Source of the DNA: Apostichopus parvimensis
Taxonomy: Eukaryota > Echinodermata > Holothuroidea > Aspidochirotida > Stichopodidae
Direction of reading: 5' to 3'
Assembly: GCA_000934455.1 (NCBI GenBank)
Contig: KN885059.1
Location: forward strand, 6,601 to 41,199
Length of the DNA stretch: 34,599 bases
Part shown: piece after piece, positions 1 to 10,159 of the stretch
How the letters are laid out: each line of letters begins with the position of its first letter
How positions within the stretch are numbered: the stretch's first letter is position 1
The notes under the pieces: model-generated
Database searches by the model: none
What the model was told of the DNA's origin: nothing
The model's input: the letters and a program-made list of their open reading frames with translations, nothing else
Program-made: the position numbers and the translations under genes

Positions 1-41
1 TCTTCAGTTTGTGGCTTGGGTGCTAAAACTGTTACCCTTTT
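1..41 (-). CDS. ADHFE1: ADHFE1 final exon, partial
   Basis: Begins at a TTTTACAG acceptor and encodes [13 protein letters not shown] before the window edge. It corresponds to the human C-terminal stretch ERVTKLAPRPQSEE, so about 8-15 residues should remain outside. Confidence 0.9.
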
Positions 42-3000
42 CTGTAAAATAAAAACAATATACATTTGAAAGCTGCTTCTAGGTGACAGTGTCACCGGGA
101 TGGAGGATGTAACCAATCCGCATCATCATCATTCGATAGTATACAGAGGTGATTGGCCAAGTCTTCACCCGTCAAAATAAGGGTCTGACAATTCGAGAGT
201 TCTTTGTGTTAGCATGAAGATGATGACATGAGGTTCTTAAGATATTATTGGATAGCAAGGCAATCATATCTCTTATCGAAATCACTAAAAGATTGACCGG
301 CTAACTGATTAATCAATTGATTAATTGATTATTTCTGTAGTTAGGTTATTAACTAAGACTGGGATCGCTAAGTGATTGACCGACTAACTGATTAATCAAT
401 TGATTGATTAATTCTGTAGTTGGGTTATAAACTGAGACATGGATCGCTAAGTGATGACTGGCTAACTGATTAATCGATTGATTGATTGATTAAATTATTA
501 ATTAAGACTGGGATCTCTAAGTGATTGACCAACTAACTGATTAATTGATTGATTAATTCTGTAGTTTAGGTTATTAAATAAAACTGGGATCGATACGTAC
601 CTGCGGTAACGTTCCTTTCACTAAGTCCGGAATGTCGTCGGACGTATATCCAAATTCAGCGATACCGTTCTCCACCTGCATATCCTGCATGTAGGTTTTA
701 AGGGTATCCGTTAAAATCAGACCTGCATCGTCCTTCTTGGCGTTGGTCACGTCGGCGCCTGTCAGAGGAAGCGATCATATGAACCATCGACAAAATTACT
801 GGTATGCATTCTATGCACTATCAGCAGTTTAGGATCAAACCTAGTACCCCTCCAAGTTTATAGGTATTGTTTCTTTGGTACAATAGTAACAATAACTTTA
901 AAATTAGACAAGGATTATTTGGAGATTACAGGAATACTACAACTTGGGAATAACACCTTCCTAATTCAAAACGTGCAGTTCATTCAGGGACCGACAATAT
1001 TTCCTGTAGCCGGACCTGTATAAATATCTCTACTTGTATTCTAGCATATTTACCTGTTATCCTCCTTTCCCTCCTGGAGTTAATACCAGTAGTCAGAGAT
1101 AGATACTAGTGCAAGACACTTGTACTCACTTTTACAGCCTTGCATTACTCAAACCAAAAGGGGAAGTCCACTTTGTACTGGTACTCATGCTGTTGTACTC
1201 ATAAGTACCCACAGATCTGTTGGCAGCTTTAAAGGGTGTGAAGACTCGCGCAAAAAGAAACGTCTAATGCCGGTAATCTGATCTAGTTTCGAATGAGGTG
1301 TAACAGAAGTGTTACACACCACCCATCGATCCCAGAAAATACACACACAGCTTGCTACCATCGGTAATTAGACTCTAGTGTACAGTCAGTACATACAGCT
1401 GCGATCAATACCCACAGCACAGTATACAAACGATACAGCGATGGACATCTCAGGTCCAGCTAAAGATAACAAGGTATCACGTTTTATTACTGTACTGTCT
1501 GCATTTTGTAGTGACACAAAACAAAACGTCACTTGCAAGCAACGGAGAGTAAACTTTTTCAGATGGCCGCACGCGGTTTGGGGCGAGTCTTCACACCCTT
1601 TAAGCTTCAGAAATCACCAACAACACGGACCTTACCTAGCAACCCTGCTGCTTCCAAATGTCTCTCTGGATTGGACGGAGATGTAAACTCAAACACTGCT
1701 GGAGCTGTTATCACAACAGACAGGCCATGTGGCTTAAAAACAGAGAGTTGTGATGAGAGATTTAAATGATTTAAATTAAGAGACAGATTGTGTTAAAAGT
1801 TACAAAATAAGTAAAATTTTACAACGTAGATTATTTTGGGTAGCTGTTTCAGTGCTCCGTACATATGCTGTATGCAGTAAATGATGTTTCTCATCGGCCA
1901 CAAGACATGTGCTATTAATTGGCAAACCATCTCATGCATTTTAAGGGTATCACAATGCTAAAACCAAGCCTGCCTCAGTACTTATATGCAATGTTGACTA
2001 GATTTATGTAGCTCTGGTATGAGAGTATTGTAGGCCGGTGATTAACGCTATCATGGTTTCATATGAAAAGTGACAGACTTTTCTACAAAAGTCATTTTCG
2101 ACAACAGCAAGTTTGTAATATTCAATTGTAAGTGTCTTTGAATGAGTGAAGATGCTACTTTGCAATTATAATCAGTTGTATTCACTGCTGAACACAGAAT
2201 CACTTGACAAGATCAACCTGGTTCAGCCCTTGCTTATAACACCCACCTTCCCCCCCCCCCCCCAAAAAAAATGGTTACTTTCTGGGTATTATGTGATCTA
2301 CAAAGTGACCATAGCTTTCTCCCTTATTCTTAATCCTCAAACCCTTTTGTGAAAGTTTATTCTTGCTGTAGCTGCTTCATTAATAAAGATACCATTTGGT
2401 TACTTCGTAGATCATGTGATACCCGGGAAATCGCCATTTATTCCGGGTATAAACCAAGCGAGGGCTAACCGGGTTGAACTCATACTGTGTATGCCAGTCA
2501 TGCTACCTGCCTTAGTCATCTTTTCTAGATCTGATAGATAACAAGCATTCACAATATCACAATAATATACATACATCTTACCAGGATTTTTCTCCTTTTA
2601 TGTATTTAGTTTCAAAAAATTAATAGGTTTGACTTTGGATAATGAGCAGTTTAACAGAAAGGCCAAAACAGTGAACCGATCATGTCATTGTTTACAAACT
2701 GCCAGCCAATGACTATGTTTTGCATAACACTTTAGGAGACAAACCCAATAATACGTCAGGTCGGTAGGTACCTACCACAAGAGGGTGATCCATCTGGTGA
2801 TCTGAGGCTGACCTGTAGGTACTTGAGTGTTAGCTCAGTGGTTAACGCCGGTGCCTTCCAATCATAAGGTCCCGAGTTTGAGTCACTCCAAGATAAATTA
2901 TGTCTTCCAGTTACAGAGTTGTTGACAATTGAAAATTTATCATCATGGAAGTTAAATATGAATCTAAGAGACTGACTTCGGTCAGCTTGCGGCTTTGATA

Positions 3001-6000
3001 AGCCAATGATGGCTTCTTCGCGAGTTCCTGCTTGCAGGAGGATCTAAAATACATACATTCATACTTACCACAAGAGGGTGATCCACCTGGTAATCTGAGG
3101 CTTGGTGTTTCTTCACCATCCCTGATATCGGGTAGGACATGCCATGACTGCAAATAAGGATGAATGAAGGTTAACATATTTTGGTGACCATAACCGTATG
3201 AGTGCAATAAGTCATAAAGAAAGGACCCACTTTACAGAAACAAGTTGAAAAATGGCACCACGAGAAACAGGGATACCACATACTGACGTCCTTTACTAAC
3301 GATGTGGAAAGTTTGTGACGTGTGTGATAGTAATTAAGAGCTCAAAAGTTCTTACCTTTTGAGTAAAGCAATGATTTATATCACGTTTCACATTCAAAAT
3401 CATCTGGAAATCAAAAATAACATAATGCACCTTCTTGGCTGTTAAAATACAAGATAAACAGATATCGAGAATTGGTTAAGACTTACCACAAGTGAACACC
3501 AGCATTGCCAAATCCAACTCCTGCAAAGACACTTGCTAGGTGCATCTGAGATCTTGCTTCAAGGTCTTCCGGGTCATAAACAGCTCTTAGGAGGAAAAAA
3601 AAAAAAATCTTTAAGTTTCTTCCTTATCCCCTTCCCTTAATCCTCTCTTTGTCCCTCCACTGTTTATCTCCTACCTCTCCTCTTCCCCTGCTGGTTTCTT
3701 TCTTTCTTCTCTCCATCCCTTGTCTACTAATCACCTTTCATCTATCTCTTTGTGTTCACCATGCTCATTAAACTGTCTGTATTCTGTGTGTGTGTTTGTC
3801 CCTTCTGTTACTTGTCATTTAGCCTTTGAAGAAGATCCTGCTAGGATCGAAATGTCAGGCCAACTTTTACACAAGGTTCAGTACACTATAAAACAACCTT
3901 TTCAGTCATGATAAAGGATAACATTAGACTATGCAATTGATTTGGTCCAGAGTTATATCAATAGAGATGTGAGCTACCTGTATGGGTAACACTAAACACG
4001 AGAGCAAGCATACCCACGCACAAACAGAAACTTTATTAGCATTTAACACAGCGGGCTTGGTACCTACACGTACACATCTTTCAGCTATCGTACTTGTATG
4101 CTAAACTACTCGCACTGGACTTTAAGTACTCACTTCTAACTGGGGATGATATACCCATTTGACCTACCCGACCTACCTATACATAATACTGCTGCTAGCA
4201 TAGCTTGGACTTCCAAAAGAGATACATTTGCTTGCTTCACCCTAATGGCAATCCATTTTGTGTGGGAAGTAATTAACAGATAAATTAATTCATATTTCGA
4301 TCTATGCATCATATGTGTATTTCATTTATATATCTTATAAAAATTCTTTTTTGAGAAATACTTACTTCATTTTAAAAGATATTTTTTGTTACCTTTTGAA
4401 GTACTTTTTCAAGATTCTAAGAGCATGAGTGGACCAAATATCACTGATGGGGTTGCTTCCTTGGTAAGCTGGCCTGTTGATGGGGTTCTGAGGACGAGGC
4501 GTTCTCTGATGATAAGGGATGGCCGTGTAGGACTCCAAAGCATGACTGAATCAAACAAAAACTCTTAAAGCATTATAAGGTATATTTTTGTTCAAATCTA
4601 AAGATTGGTTTTTGAAATCAATATTGCAAGTGTGCAAACCAAGACACCATCCTATTAAGTTACATACATATCTGCAGCCGATTTCTGGTCGTCTGGAGAT
4701 TTATCTATGTAGGTACAGTCAAATTTGGCTGTTCCAAGCCAAGCTACAAACCCATTAAATATCAATGCAGAAAATGTTCTGTCCTATATCTAAATGTAAT
4801 GTTTTCTGCAGGCCCCCTAGCTAGAATGACCGCCCACCCCCCTCCCCCCTCCCCTTCTCCAATGTTGGACTAAAGAAACATCTTTAGGTTTTCAAAATTG
4901 AAATATAGACTCACCACAAAACGTCAAAGCCACTGTAAGCTGCCACCTGTGTAGGCATGTGCGTAGTGTGGAGCGGATCAACAATTCCCAGTAATGGACG
5001 CAGAGATCTATGAGCTATCCCTAAAAACATTGGAAGAAGTATTCCATTAAAAGAAAGATTGTAAGCATTTCTTGGACTCAATGATATGACTAGCTACTGC
5101 AAAAAGTCACCTTGTACTGTAGGTAAATGTATCCTATAGTCTGCCTTTAGAAAGATTCTGCTGGGATCTAAATGGTAAATCATTATTCATTTTCTAACTT
5201 ACTTCACTAGCATAACTGTTATTATGAATAAACATAGATGTAATTACTTATGAATACACAAAGAAATAATTCCAAATGAATAAACATGAATAAAAAATTG
5301 TCACCTTTTTATCACAGTGAGGCATAATAATCAAGGATATATCGCTTGGAGAGTACAGTTCCATGAACAAAAGAACACAGTTCCATTGCATTAATTTGTT
5401 AATTATATAAAACTTGTTCATATTAAGTAAGAAGGCTCATAGGTTTTAGCACATCCACTATCAAAGAAATAGATTTTCTCTAGGTTTTTGTGCTTAGGTT
5501 TATCAAAATTGCAATAGACACTTATGGTACCACAAAACAGTAGGCTGTCACGTGACAGGGTGACATTTACCGAGACAGACCAACACTGTAATATTATGAC
5601 GAGAGATTAATATTAAATCTCTACCGATATATTTAGGATAGAACTGAGATTAAGAAAAATTACCTGTCTTAGCTTTCAGTGGCGTGTAGTCAAAAATGGC
5701 AACACCTGTGGTTTCACTTCCAGTACCAGCAGTTGTTGGGACTGTCGTAAGAAAGAGGAAAGTTTGATGATACACAATCCGGCACATAACAAAGGGAGGT
5801 AGCATAACATAAAAGGAGCGGGGGTGGGGTGGGTGGGGGGGTGGTGGAAGGGAATGTAAGAAATCTGGGCTACAGACAGTAAGGTTTCTACAAATGATCT
5901 CAATTGGATAAAGGCCACCTCATGCACTGTCCAACCCCCACTCACCCACACACTCCCCACCCCCTCCCCCACCCCCACTAAAGTAGTAGAATACTCACTG

Positions 6001-9000
6001 GCAATGAGCGGTTTCAGCTGCTTTGTAATTGGAAGTCCTTTTCCGATCGGCGCATTCACGAAGTCAAGGAACTCCGCTTCTGAATGACAGGCATAGAGAT
6101 TAGCTGCTTTACAAGTGTCCATAACAGAGCCTCCACCAACTGCCAGAAAGGCATCAAACCGATTCTCACGAGCAAAGGAGATGGCTTCCTGGAAGCTGTT
6201 GTCAGGAAAGCAGAGAAATAAGTCCTTCCAGCAAAATTCTTACATTATGGTATCTTCTTTGTAAGTCATTTTTGGGGGGGTTTATCTCTTAATTCTTTTG
6301 AATTCCAAATTCTCTATTCTGCTATGTATTCTTACATGTCTCCCTCTACCTCGCATCTTCACTTAATTAACAGCAGAAATAAATCAGATACATTCAACGT
6401 GTTGCTGTTTGATAGCTCTGTAGCTTAAGAGGGAAGCACAGATGATGGATAAGAAGATGCTGAAAGGTCCTTCATTATGTTCAAGTTGCTCCAGGTTTTG
6501 ACCAAAAAAGGCTGGCAAACCACAAGCCACTCTGGTCCTGAATTTCCCCTGTATTGATATATTTACCATCTGTTGTGACAATAGTACAGCAACCTTCCAT
6601 TCTTAATCACAAAAGCTTCAAAAGAAATAATGACAATAATTTCTCAAGGCTCAACCTTTTTTTTGAGTCTGTGACAAACTAAAATTTCTTCTTCTTCTTT
6701 TGTTTATTTTTCCTTCCTTTCACCTACCGCTTTCTTGTTGTTGTTGTTTTCTTCTCTTTTTAGTCTAAAAAGGTCACTAACTTTACTAAACAGTATTGTC
6801 TTTCTAGCGCCCATCATGTGCCATATTTATGTGTGTCCCGCTCATCCTTTTTACTAAACATTACAGTATGTCATGCAAGACATAAACTTAAACTGAATTT
6901 GAATTCTAAATTGAATTATACAAACAAGTTTTGGCTGATGTTATCACACTACTGGCTCAGATATATTACTCACAGCAAACACTACAGGGAATAATAAAGT
7001 GTTTACACTTTGAATAGCAATTCTCACATTTCCTTCTTTTTTCCTAATTAGAAAATATTGAAAACCACTATGGTTTTGTGTACAAAACTGCAACAGATCT
7101 TTGATTGGTTGAGCACCTTGTCATATTAGCAAATGACGATGTGATTAGGGATGAATTTATTCCCTGCACCATCAGCAGTTAAAAAAATGATCAATAAATG
7201 GAAAAAAGCGACATAGTCAAAAGATTCTTACCTCTCGTCAGTTGGCTCCACTCTTACTTTGTCAAAAATCTCAAAGTTGACATGATGTTTCTGGAGGGAA
7301 TCCAGAACTGCCTCCATGATAGGGAGACCACCGACCTGCTCGAGACAAAAAATCATTCCATTTTTACTTCATATGGCAACATTGTTAATACAGCTCATTG
7401 TTTAATGTAATATAAATCAGTGATACATCAGCAAGATAACTTGGATATGAAGTTACCAACCTTCTAAAAGCTTCAATTATTCTCAGCACAGGTTCATTCA
7501 TTCAATATGTTCTTATTAACATTTTAAAATTTGTAAATTTGAAAATATCTTTTGACTTACCGTTTTATCAGTCATAACAGCAACTTGCTTTGCACCCAGA
7601 TTGATGAAATCCTGGGGGAAAAAATGCAAAACAAAAAGCAAGGAATATGAGTTGCTATTGTTTTCATTTTTTTTTTAAATTCATTAATGAAAAGAAGTAT
7701 GGCTATGAATAACCTTACCATGTGTAGTAATCACATCCTACATTGAAAAGGATCAAATTAAATATATTTTAGTGAGGGATGATTCCATATATATTAAAGG
7801 TTGTGAAGACTCGCGCAAAAAGAAACGTCTAATGCCGGTAATCTGACCTAGTTTCAAATGAGGTGTAACAGAAGTGGTTAGACACCACCATCGATCCCAG
7901 AAAATATGCACACAGCTTGCTACCTTCGGTAGTTAAACACGAGTGTACAGTCAGTACATACAGCTGCGGTCAATACCCACAGCACAGTGTTCAAACATAC
8001 AGCGATGGACATCTCAGGTCCAGCTTAAGATAACAAGGTATCACGTTTCATTACTGTCTGCATTTTGTAGCGACAAGCAGAAACTTCACTTGCAAGCAAC
8101 GGAAAGTTTAACTCTTTCAGAGCATGGCATGCGGTTTGGGGCGAGTCTTCAATGCCTTTAATTTAAATACATTGTGAAACCCTTGATCATCCAGGGAACA
8201 GGTTTCCCATACTTATATAGCACATTTTGGGTCAATACCGAAGCACTTTTACTTTAAGCTATGGAACTAAATAAAAATTAACTTATCATGAGGGACAAAG
8301 ATTTCATATCACAAGTGGCTCATATTTTCTTGTTATCAGCCTCTGAATCAAAAAACTTAAGCAAGTAAATGAATATAAAATCTGCAGCTCTTGTATTAAG
8401 CTTCCCTTTGTCTCTTTCAATCTATTCAGAGGTATCCCATATAGTCAAATTACCAGTTCATTGCCCCTTTAAAGGTAGTCAGTATAGGCCCCAAATTATA
8501 GCACGCTATAATTGCTAGAAGTTTTCAAAAAGTTCTTTCCTTGAGGTCTTTACTTACTCTTCAAATTGTTCTCAGACATTGTTAAGGAATACACAAGATG
8601 ACTGAATGTCCCAGTGAGGAAAAATTCTTCGAAGGTTGTAATAAAAACAGTTTAAGAATTTTGACCAAGGTGAACATATTTTAATATCTAGTATATTTTG
8701 GGCCAATACAGCATACCTTTAACCATCTTAATACCTTACCATTCCAACCTCTTGTGTGACTCCTGGTCCGAAACGAATATTCGAGCACGCCATCTGGAGA
8801 ATGGAAAATACTTTATGAGATATTTCCGACCAAGATGTCTGTGTTTGTTTCTTCATATCAAAGAAACCTGAAAGGTCGGCAGTCACATGTAGTCAGTAGT
8901 CGAAGTCAAAACTGAACATAAAACTAGTTCACTTGAGATTAATTGTGTGAGCTGTAGGCCTTGCAATTAATATGACTTTGTTATTGGTCTAGAGACAGCC

Positions 9001-10159
9001 TAAAATAAAAGCATTTTAATATCACGAACTGAAACAGAGACATCAGAGAATGAGTGACTAGTTACCAGGTTAATTTTTTAATACAATATTTATTCACGGG
9101 TGAGAAATTTGGAATTTGAAATTCCACTAGCACTGTTCCTTGTCCAACCAAGTAAACTTTTTATAGAGAATTTTCTTGATGCACTCAAAGTTAACACATG
9201 GGTGAAAACAGACAATCCATGGGGTTATGTATTAATCATTACCAAGAATAGTATGACTAGATGAGGATTCTGGAAGAATCTGTAAGAGGCCTTAAACTTA
9301 ACTAAGGGGTTAATGGCCTATCAAACGCCAGTGTGAACACAGTGTGTCCTCTTTCCCCAGCAAATTGTAATTGCTAAGGCTCTACACTGAATAAGGCCCT
9401 GACAGAACTGCTTAGTACAAATACTGTTATTGTTAGCCATTAATGCTTACCTCAAATGCATAGTCAGGGGCTTCTGATGACATTGTAGTCATTTTGTGAA
9501 GTGCTGAGGCAGATATTCCTCCACCAAAAGATTGGGAATGTGCTGGACAGCCACATCTATTAAACAATTATACATGAGTCATTATGAAATATGTGGTGAT
9601 ATCAGTCAAATACAGTGTAGGCAAGTCAGTGTTAATTTTGCCATTAAGGTCATAGCAATTAGCTCTAATGTCCAACAGATGACTAACTTGTAAACAAAGG
9701 CATCAGGTACATTGGCCTCCATATATACTATACTATTACTGGTCTACTAATATTAAATAGGCCTAGTACTTAAAGGCCAACATACTGGTGCATGTGCTTC
9801 TAACTTCAGTAGTCCTACATGCATATCATAAGTTTAATTGTCAAGTTGTATTGCCAGGTTTATGCCTGGTTAAAAGTTAGCTAACTCCACAAGCATCGCA
9901 AACGTTGTCATATAGAATATCCTGAATACGGTTAGGCCTGCACCTCGAACTTAGAAGGTTGCAGTTAGCCTAGGAATAAGTTAGGCTAGCTTCATTCATA
10001 TAGGACTAGATCCGTTACTCCGTTAGGCCTAACTTTAATTAGGCGTAACCTTCTAGGCTATGATTCGTACGAACTATTTACACTGTAACGTCAGGTAACT
10101 TACGCCGCTCTGCCAATGTCGTGCATGAGAGAAAACACTTTTCGAGCCTTGGATGACAT
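1..10159 (-). CDS. ADHFE1: Hydroxyacid-oxoacid transhydrogenase (iron-type alcohol dehydrogenase), 14 exons, 3' end cut by window edge
   Basis: The enzyme oxidises 4-hydroxybutyrate to succinic semialdehyde while reducing 2-oxoglutarate to D-2-hydroxyglutarate, in mitochondria (family knowledge). I joined 14 minus-strand exons by hand; every junction keeps frame with GT donors and AG acceptors. The 459 visible residues compare with roughly 467 in the human protein. Family features: GGGS at residues 144-147 and PTTAGTGSE at 191-199 in the nucleotide-binding half; the metal ligands expected of group III dehydrogenases are Asp248 and His252 (FDVLCH), His336 (LCHG) and His363 (VPHG). The start ATG at 10159-10157 has A at -3 and an in-frame TGA three codons upstream, so no longer N-terminus is possible in this exon. 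The N-terminus is basic, compatible with a mitochondrial presequence. No stop or frameshift is seen. The final codons and 3' UTR lie outside the window. Confidence 0.97.
283..592. repeat. Four-unit minisatellite in ADHFE1 intron 13
   Basis: The core CTAACTGATTAAT recurs at about 301, 384, 462 and 533, giving unit lengths of about 83, 78 and 71 bp. Each unit also has AAGTGATTGACC-like and CTGGGATCGCTAAG-like words and a variable run of GATT/AATC. The last unit reaches within about 10 bp of the exon 13 donor. Confidence 0.85.
601..758 (-). CDS. ADHFE1: ADHFE1 coding exon 13
   Basis: Encodes residues 395-446, including [17 protein letters not shown] and [18 protein letters not shown]. It joins exon 12 through a split Gly codon. 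The donor GTACGT borders the intron minisatellite. Confidence 0.97.
1233..1599 (+). mobile_element. TTAA-flanked MITE, copy 1 (ADHFE1 intron 12)
   Basis: Terminal inverted repeats AGGGTGTGAAGACTCGC match for 17 bp at the two ends. TTAA sits at both borders (1229-1232 and 1600-1603), as in piggyBac or Kolobok type insertion. At 367 bp it has no credible coding capacity. Related copies lie at 7798-8157 and, inverted, at 31064-31418. The near-perfect ends suggest it is the youngest of the three. Confidence 0.9.
1636..1732 (-). CDS. ADHFE1: ADHFE1 coding exon 12 (last metal ligand)
   Basis: Encodes residues 362-393: [16 protein letters not shown], then [13 protein letters not shown]. His363 in VPHG is the fourth expected metal ligand. 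The acceptor TTTTTAAG has a short, weak pyrimidine tract. The donor (GTAAGG) lies only about 35 bp from a MITE. Confidence 0.97.
2773..2809 (-). repeat. Duplicated 3' end of ADHFE1 exon 11 with a relic splice donor
   Basis: Matches 3066-3102 at 35 of 37 positions. Read on the minus strand it gives [10 protein letters not shown] then GTAGGT, against [10 protein letters not shown] then GTAAGT in the true exon. Both differences change the protein. No acceptor or exon start is present, so it is not an alternative exon. It flanks the SINE at 2810-3065 and is best read as a very long target-site duplication. Confidence 0.85.
2810..3065 (+). mobile_element. tRNA-derived SINE, copy 1 (ADHFE1 intron 11)
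   Basis: A tRNA-like head holds an A box TAGCTCAGTGG (2831-2841) and a B box GAGTTTGAGTC (2874-2884) at typical RNA polymerase III spacing. A tRNA-unrelated body follows, with a tail of TACATACATTCATAC. It shares most of its length with the minus-strand copy at 16939-17190. The B box has TTTGA where the other copy keeps TTCGA, so this copy may transcribe poorly. Insertion is antisense to ADHFE1. Confidence 0.9.
3069..3147 (-). CDS. ADHFE1: ADHFE1 coding exon 11; donor abuts a SINE
   Basis: Encodes residues 336-361, [10 protein letters not shown] then [16 protein letters not shown]. His336 is the third expected metal ligand. The exon end and the first three donor bases are repeated at 2773-2809, on the other side of a SINE; the rest of the donor hexamer (GTAAGT) lies at the SINE tail. 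Confidence 0.97.
3487..3585 (-). CDS. ADHFE1: ADHFE1 coding exon 10
   Basis: Encodes residues 303-334, with [15 protein letters not shown] and GFGNAGVHL. The split Cys335 leads into His336 at the start of exon 11. The donor is GTAAGT. Confidence 0.98.
4393..4545 (-). CDS. ADHFE1: ADHFE1 coding exon 9
   Basis: Encodes residues 252-301, beginning [14 protein letters not shown] and containing [14 protein letters not shown]. His252 is the second expected metal ligand. The end joins exon 10 through a split Arg codon (residue 302). Confidence 0.98.
4915..5020 (-). CDS. ADHFE1: ADHFE1 coding exon 8 (first metal ligand)
   Basis: Encodes residues 217-250, including [13 protein letters not shown] and SGFDVL. 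Asp248 in FDVL is the expected first metal ligand; the His ligand four residues on (His252) is the first residue of exon 9. Confidence 0.98.
5664..5741 (-). CDS. ADHFE1: ADHFE1 coding exon 7
   Basis: Encodes residues 191-215: [18 protein letters not shown] then [16 protein letters not shown] is the classic iron-alcohol dehydrogenase motif. The split codon at its start gives Ile190, and the one at its end gives Gly216. Confidence 0.98.
5815..5979. repeat. Facing G-rich and C-rich tracts in the 257-bp ADHFE1 intron 6
   Basis: On the plus strand, 5815-5848 is nearly all G with single T and A interruptions, and 5936-5979 is nearly all C with A and T. The two tracts are about 90 bp apart and could pair imperfectly in DNA or pre-mRNA. 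In the transcript the G-rich tract starts about 20 nt past the exon 6 donor, where G runs often act as intronic splicing enhancers. Confidence 0.75.
5999..6195 (-). CDS. ADHFE1: ADHFE1 coding exon 6 (nucleotide-binding GGGS motif)
   Basis: The longest exon, residues 125-189. It contains [20 protein letters not shown] (the GGGS glycine-rich turn at 144-147) and NAPIGKG, both diagnostic. The donor is GTGAGT. The intron that follows is only 257 bp. Confidence 0.98.
7232..7335 (-). CDS. ADHFE1: ADHFE1 coding exon 5
   Basis: Encodes residues 90-123, ending [11 protein letters not shown], followed by two bases of Ser124. VRVEPTD is a family signature. The donor is GTAAGA. Confidence 0.97.
7561..7611 (-). 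CDS. ADHFE1: ADHFE1 coding exon 4
   Basis: Encodes residues 73-89, [17 protein letters not shown], the first beta-strand region of the Rossmann-like half. It has phase 0 at both ends (51 bp), a C-rich acceptor and a GTAAGT donor. Confidence 0.95.
7798..8157 (+). mobile_element. TTAA-flanked MITE, copy 2 (ADHFE1 intron 3)
   Basis: Same family and orientation as 1233-1599, with shared blocks such as AAAGAAACGTCTAATGCCGG and CATACAGCTGCGGTCAATAC. TTAA flanks at 7794-7797 and 8158-8161. The right terminal repeat has drifted (GCGAGTCTTCAATGCCT), so it appears older than copy 1. Confidence 0.88.
8740..8793 (-). CDS. ADHFE1: ADHFE1 coding exon 3
   Basis: Encodes 18 residues (55-72), [18 protein letters not shown], the family's MAxSNIRxGxxVTxEVGM block that begins the dehydrogenase domain. 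The exon is symmetric (54 bp, phase 0 on both sides), so skipping it would keep frame. Confidence 0.95.
9451..9556 (-). CDS. ADHFE1: ADHFE1 coding exon 2
   Basis: Encodes residues 20-54: [10 protein letters not shown] near the start and APDYAFE at the end. CxCPxHS and DYAFE match the human N-terminal region. The acceptor is AATAG and the donor GTAAGC. Confidence 0.93.
10104..10159 (-). CDS. ADHFE1: ADHFE1 coding exon 1
   Basis: Encodes residues 1-18, starting [18 protein letters not shown], then two bases of codon 19. The donor is GTAAGT. The lysines and arginines without acidic residues before Asp14 suit a mitochondrial targeting peptide. This is the least conserved part; it is assigned by in-frame joining to exon 2. 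Confidence 0.85.

Noticed and set aside
1378-1769. Plus-strand reading frames over 1378-1769
   Set aside because: The left part is MITE sequence, and 1636-1732 is the antisense of ADHFE1 exon 12. They are not genes.
2823-2890. Functional tRNA gene
   Set aside because: A and B boxes and a partial acceptor stem are present, but the anticodon arm is irregular and a repeated body and tail follow, as in the copy at 16939-17190. It is a SINE head.
2911-3207. Minus-strand frame of 98 codons
   Set aside because: It is a chance frame across the SINE and ADHFE1 exon 11; the exon itself is read in another frame.
5676-6122. Minus-strand frame of 148 codons
   Set aside because: Its start is true exon 6 coding sequence, but it then reads through the intron; the spliced model ends the exon at 5999.
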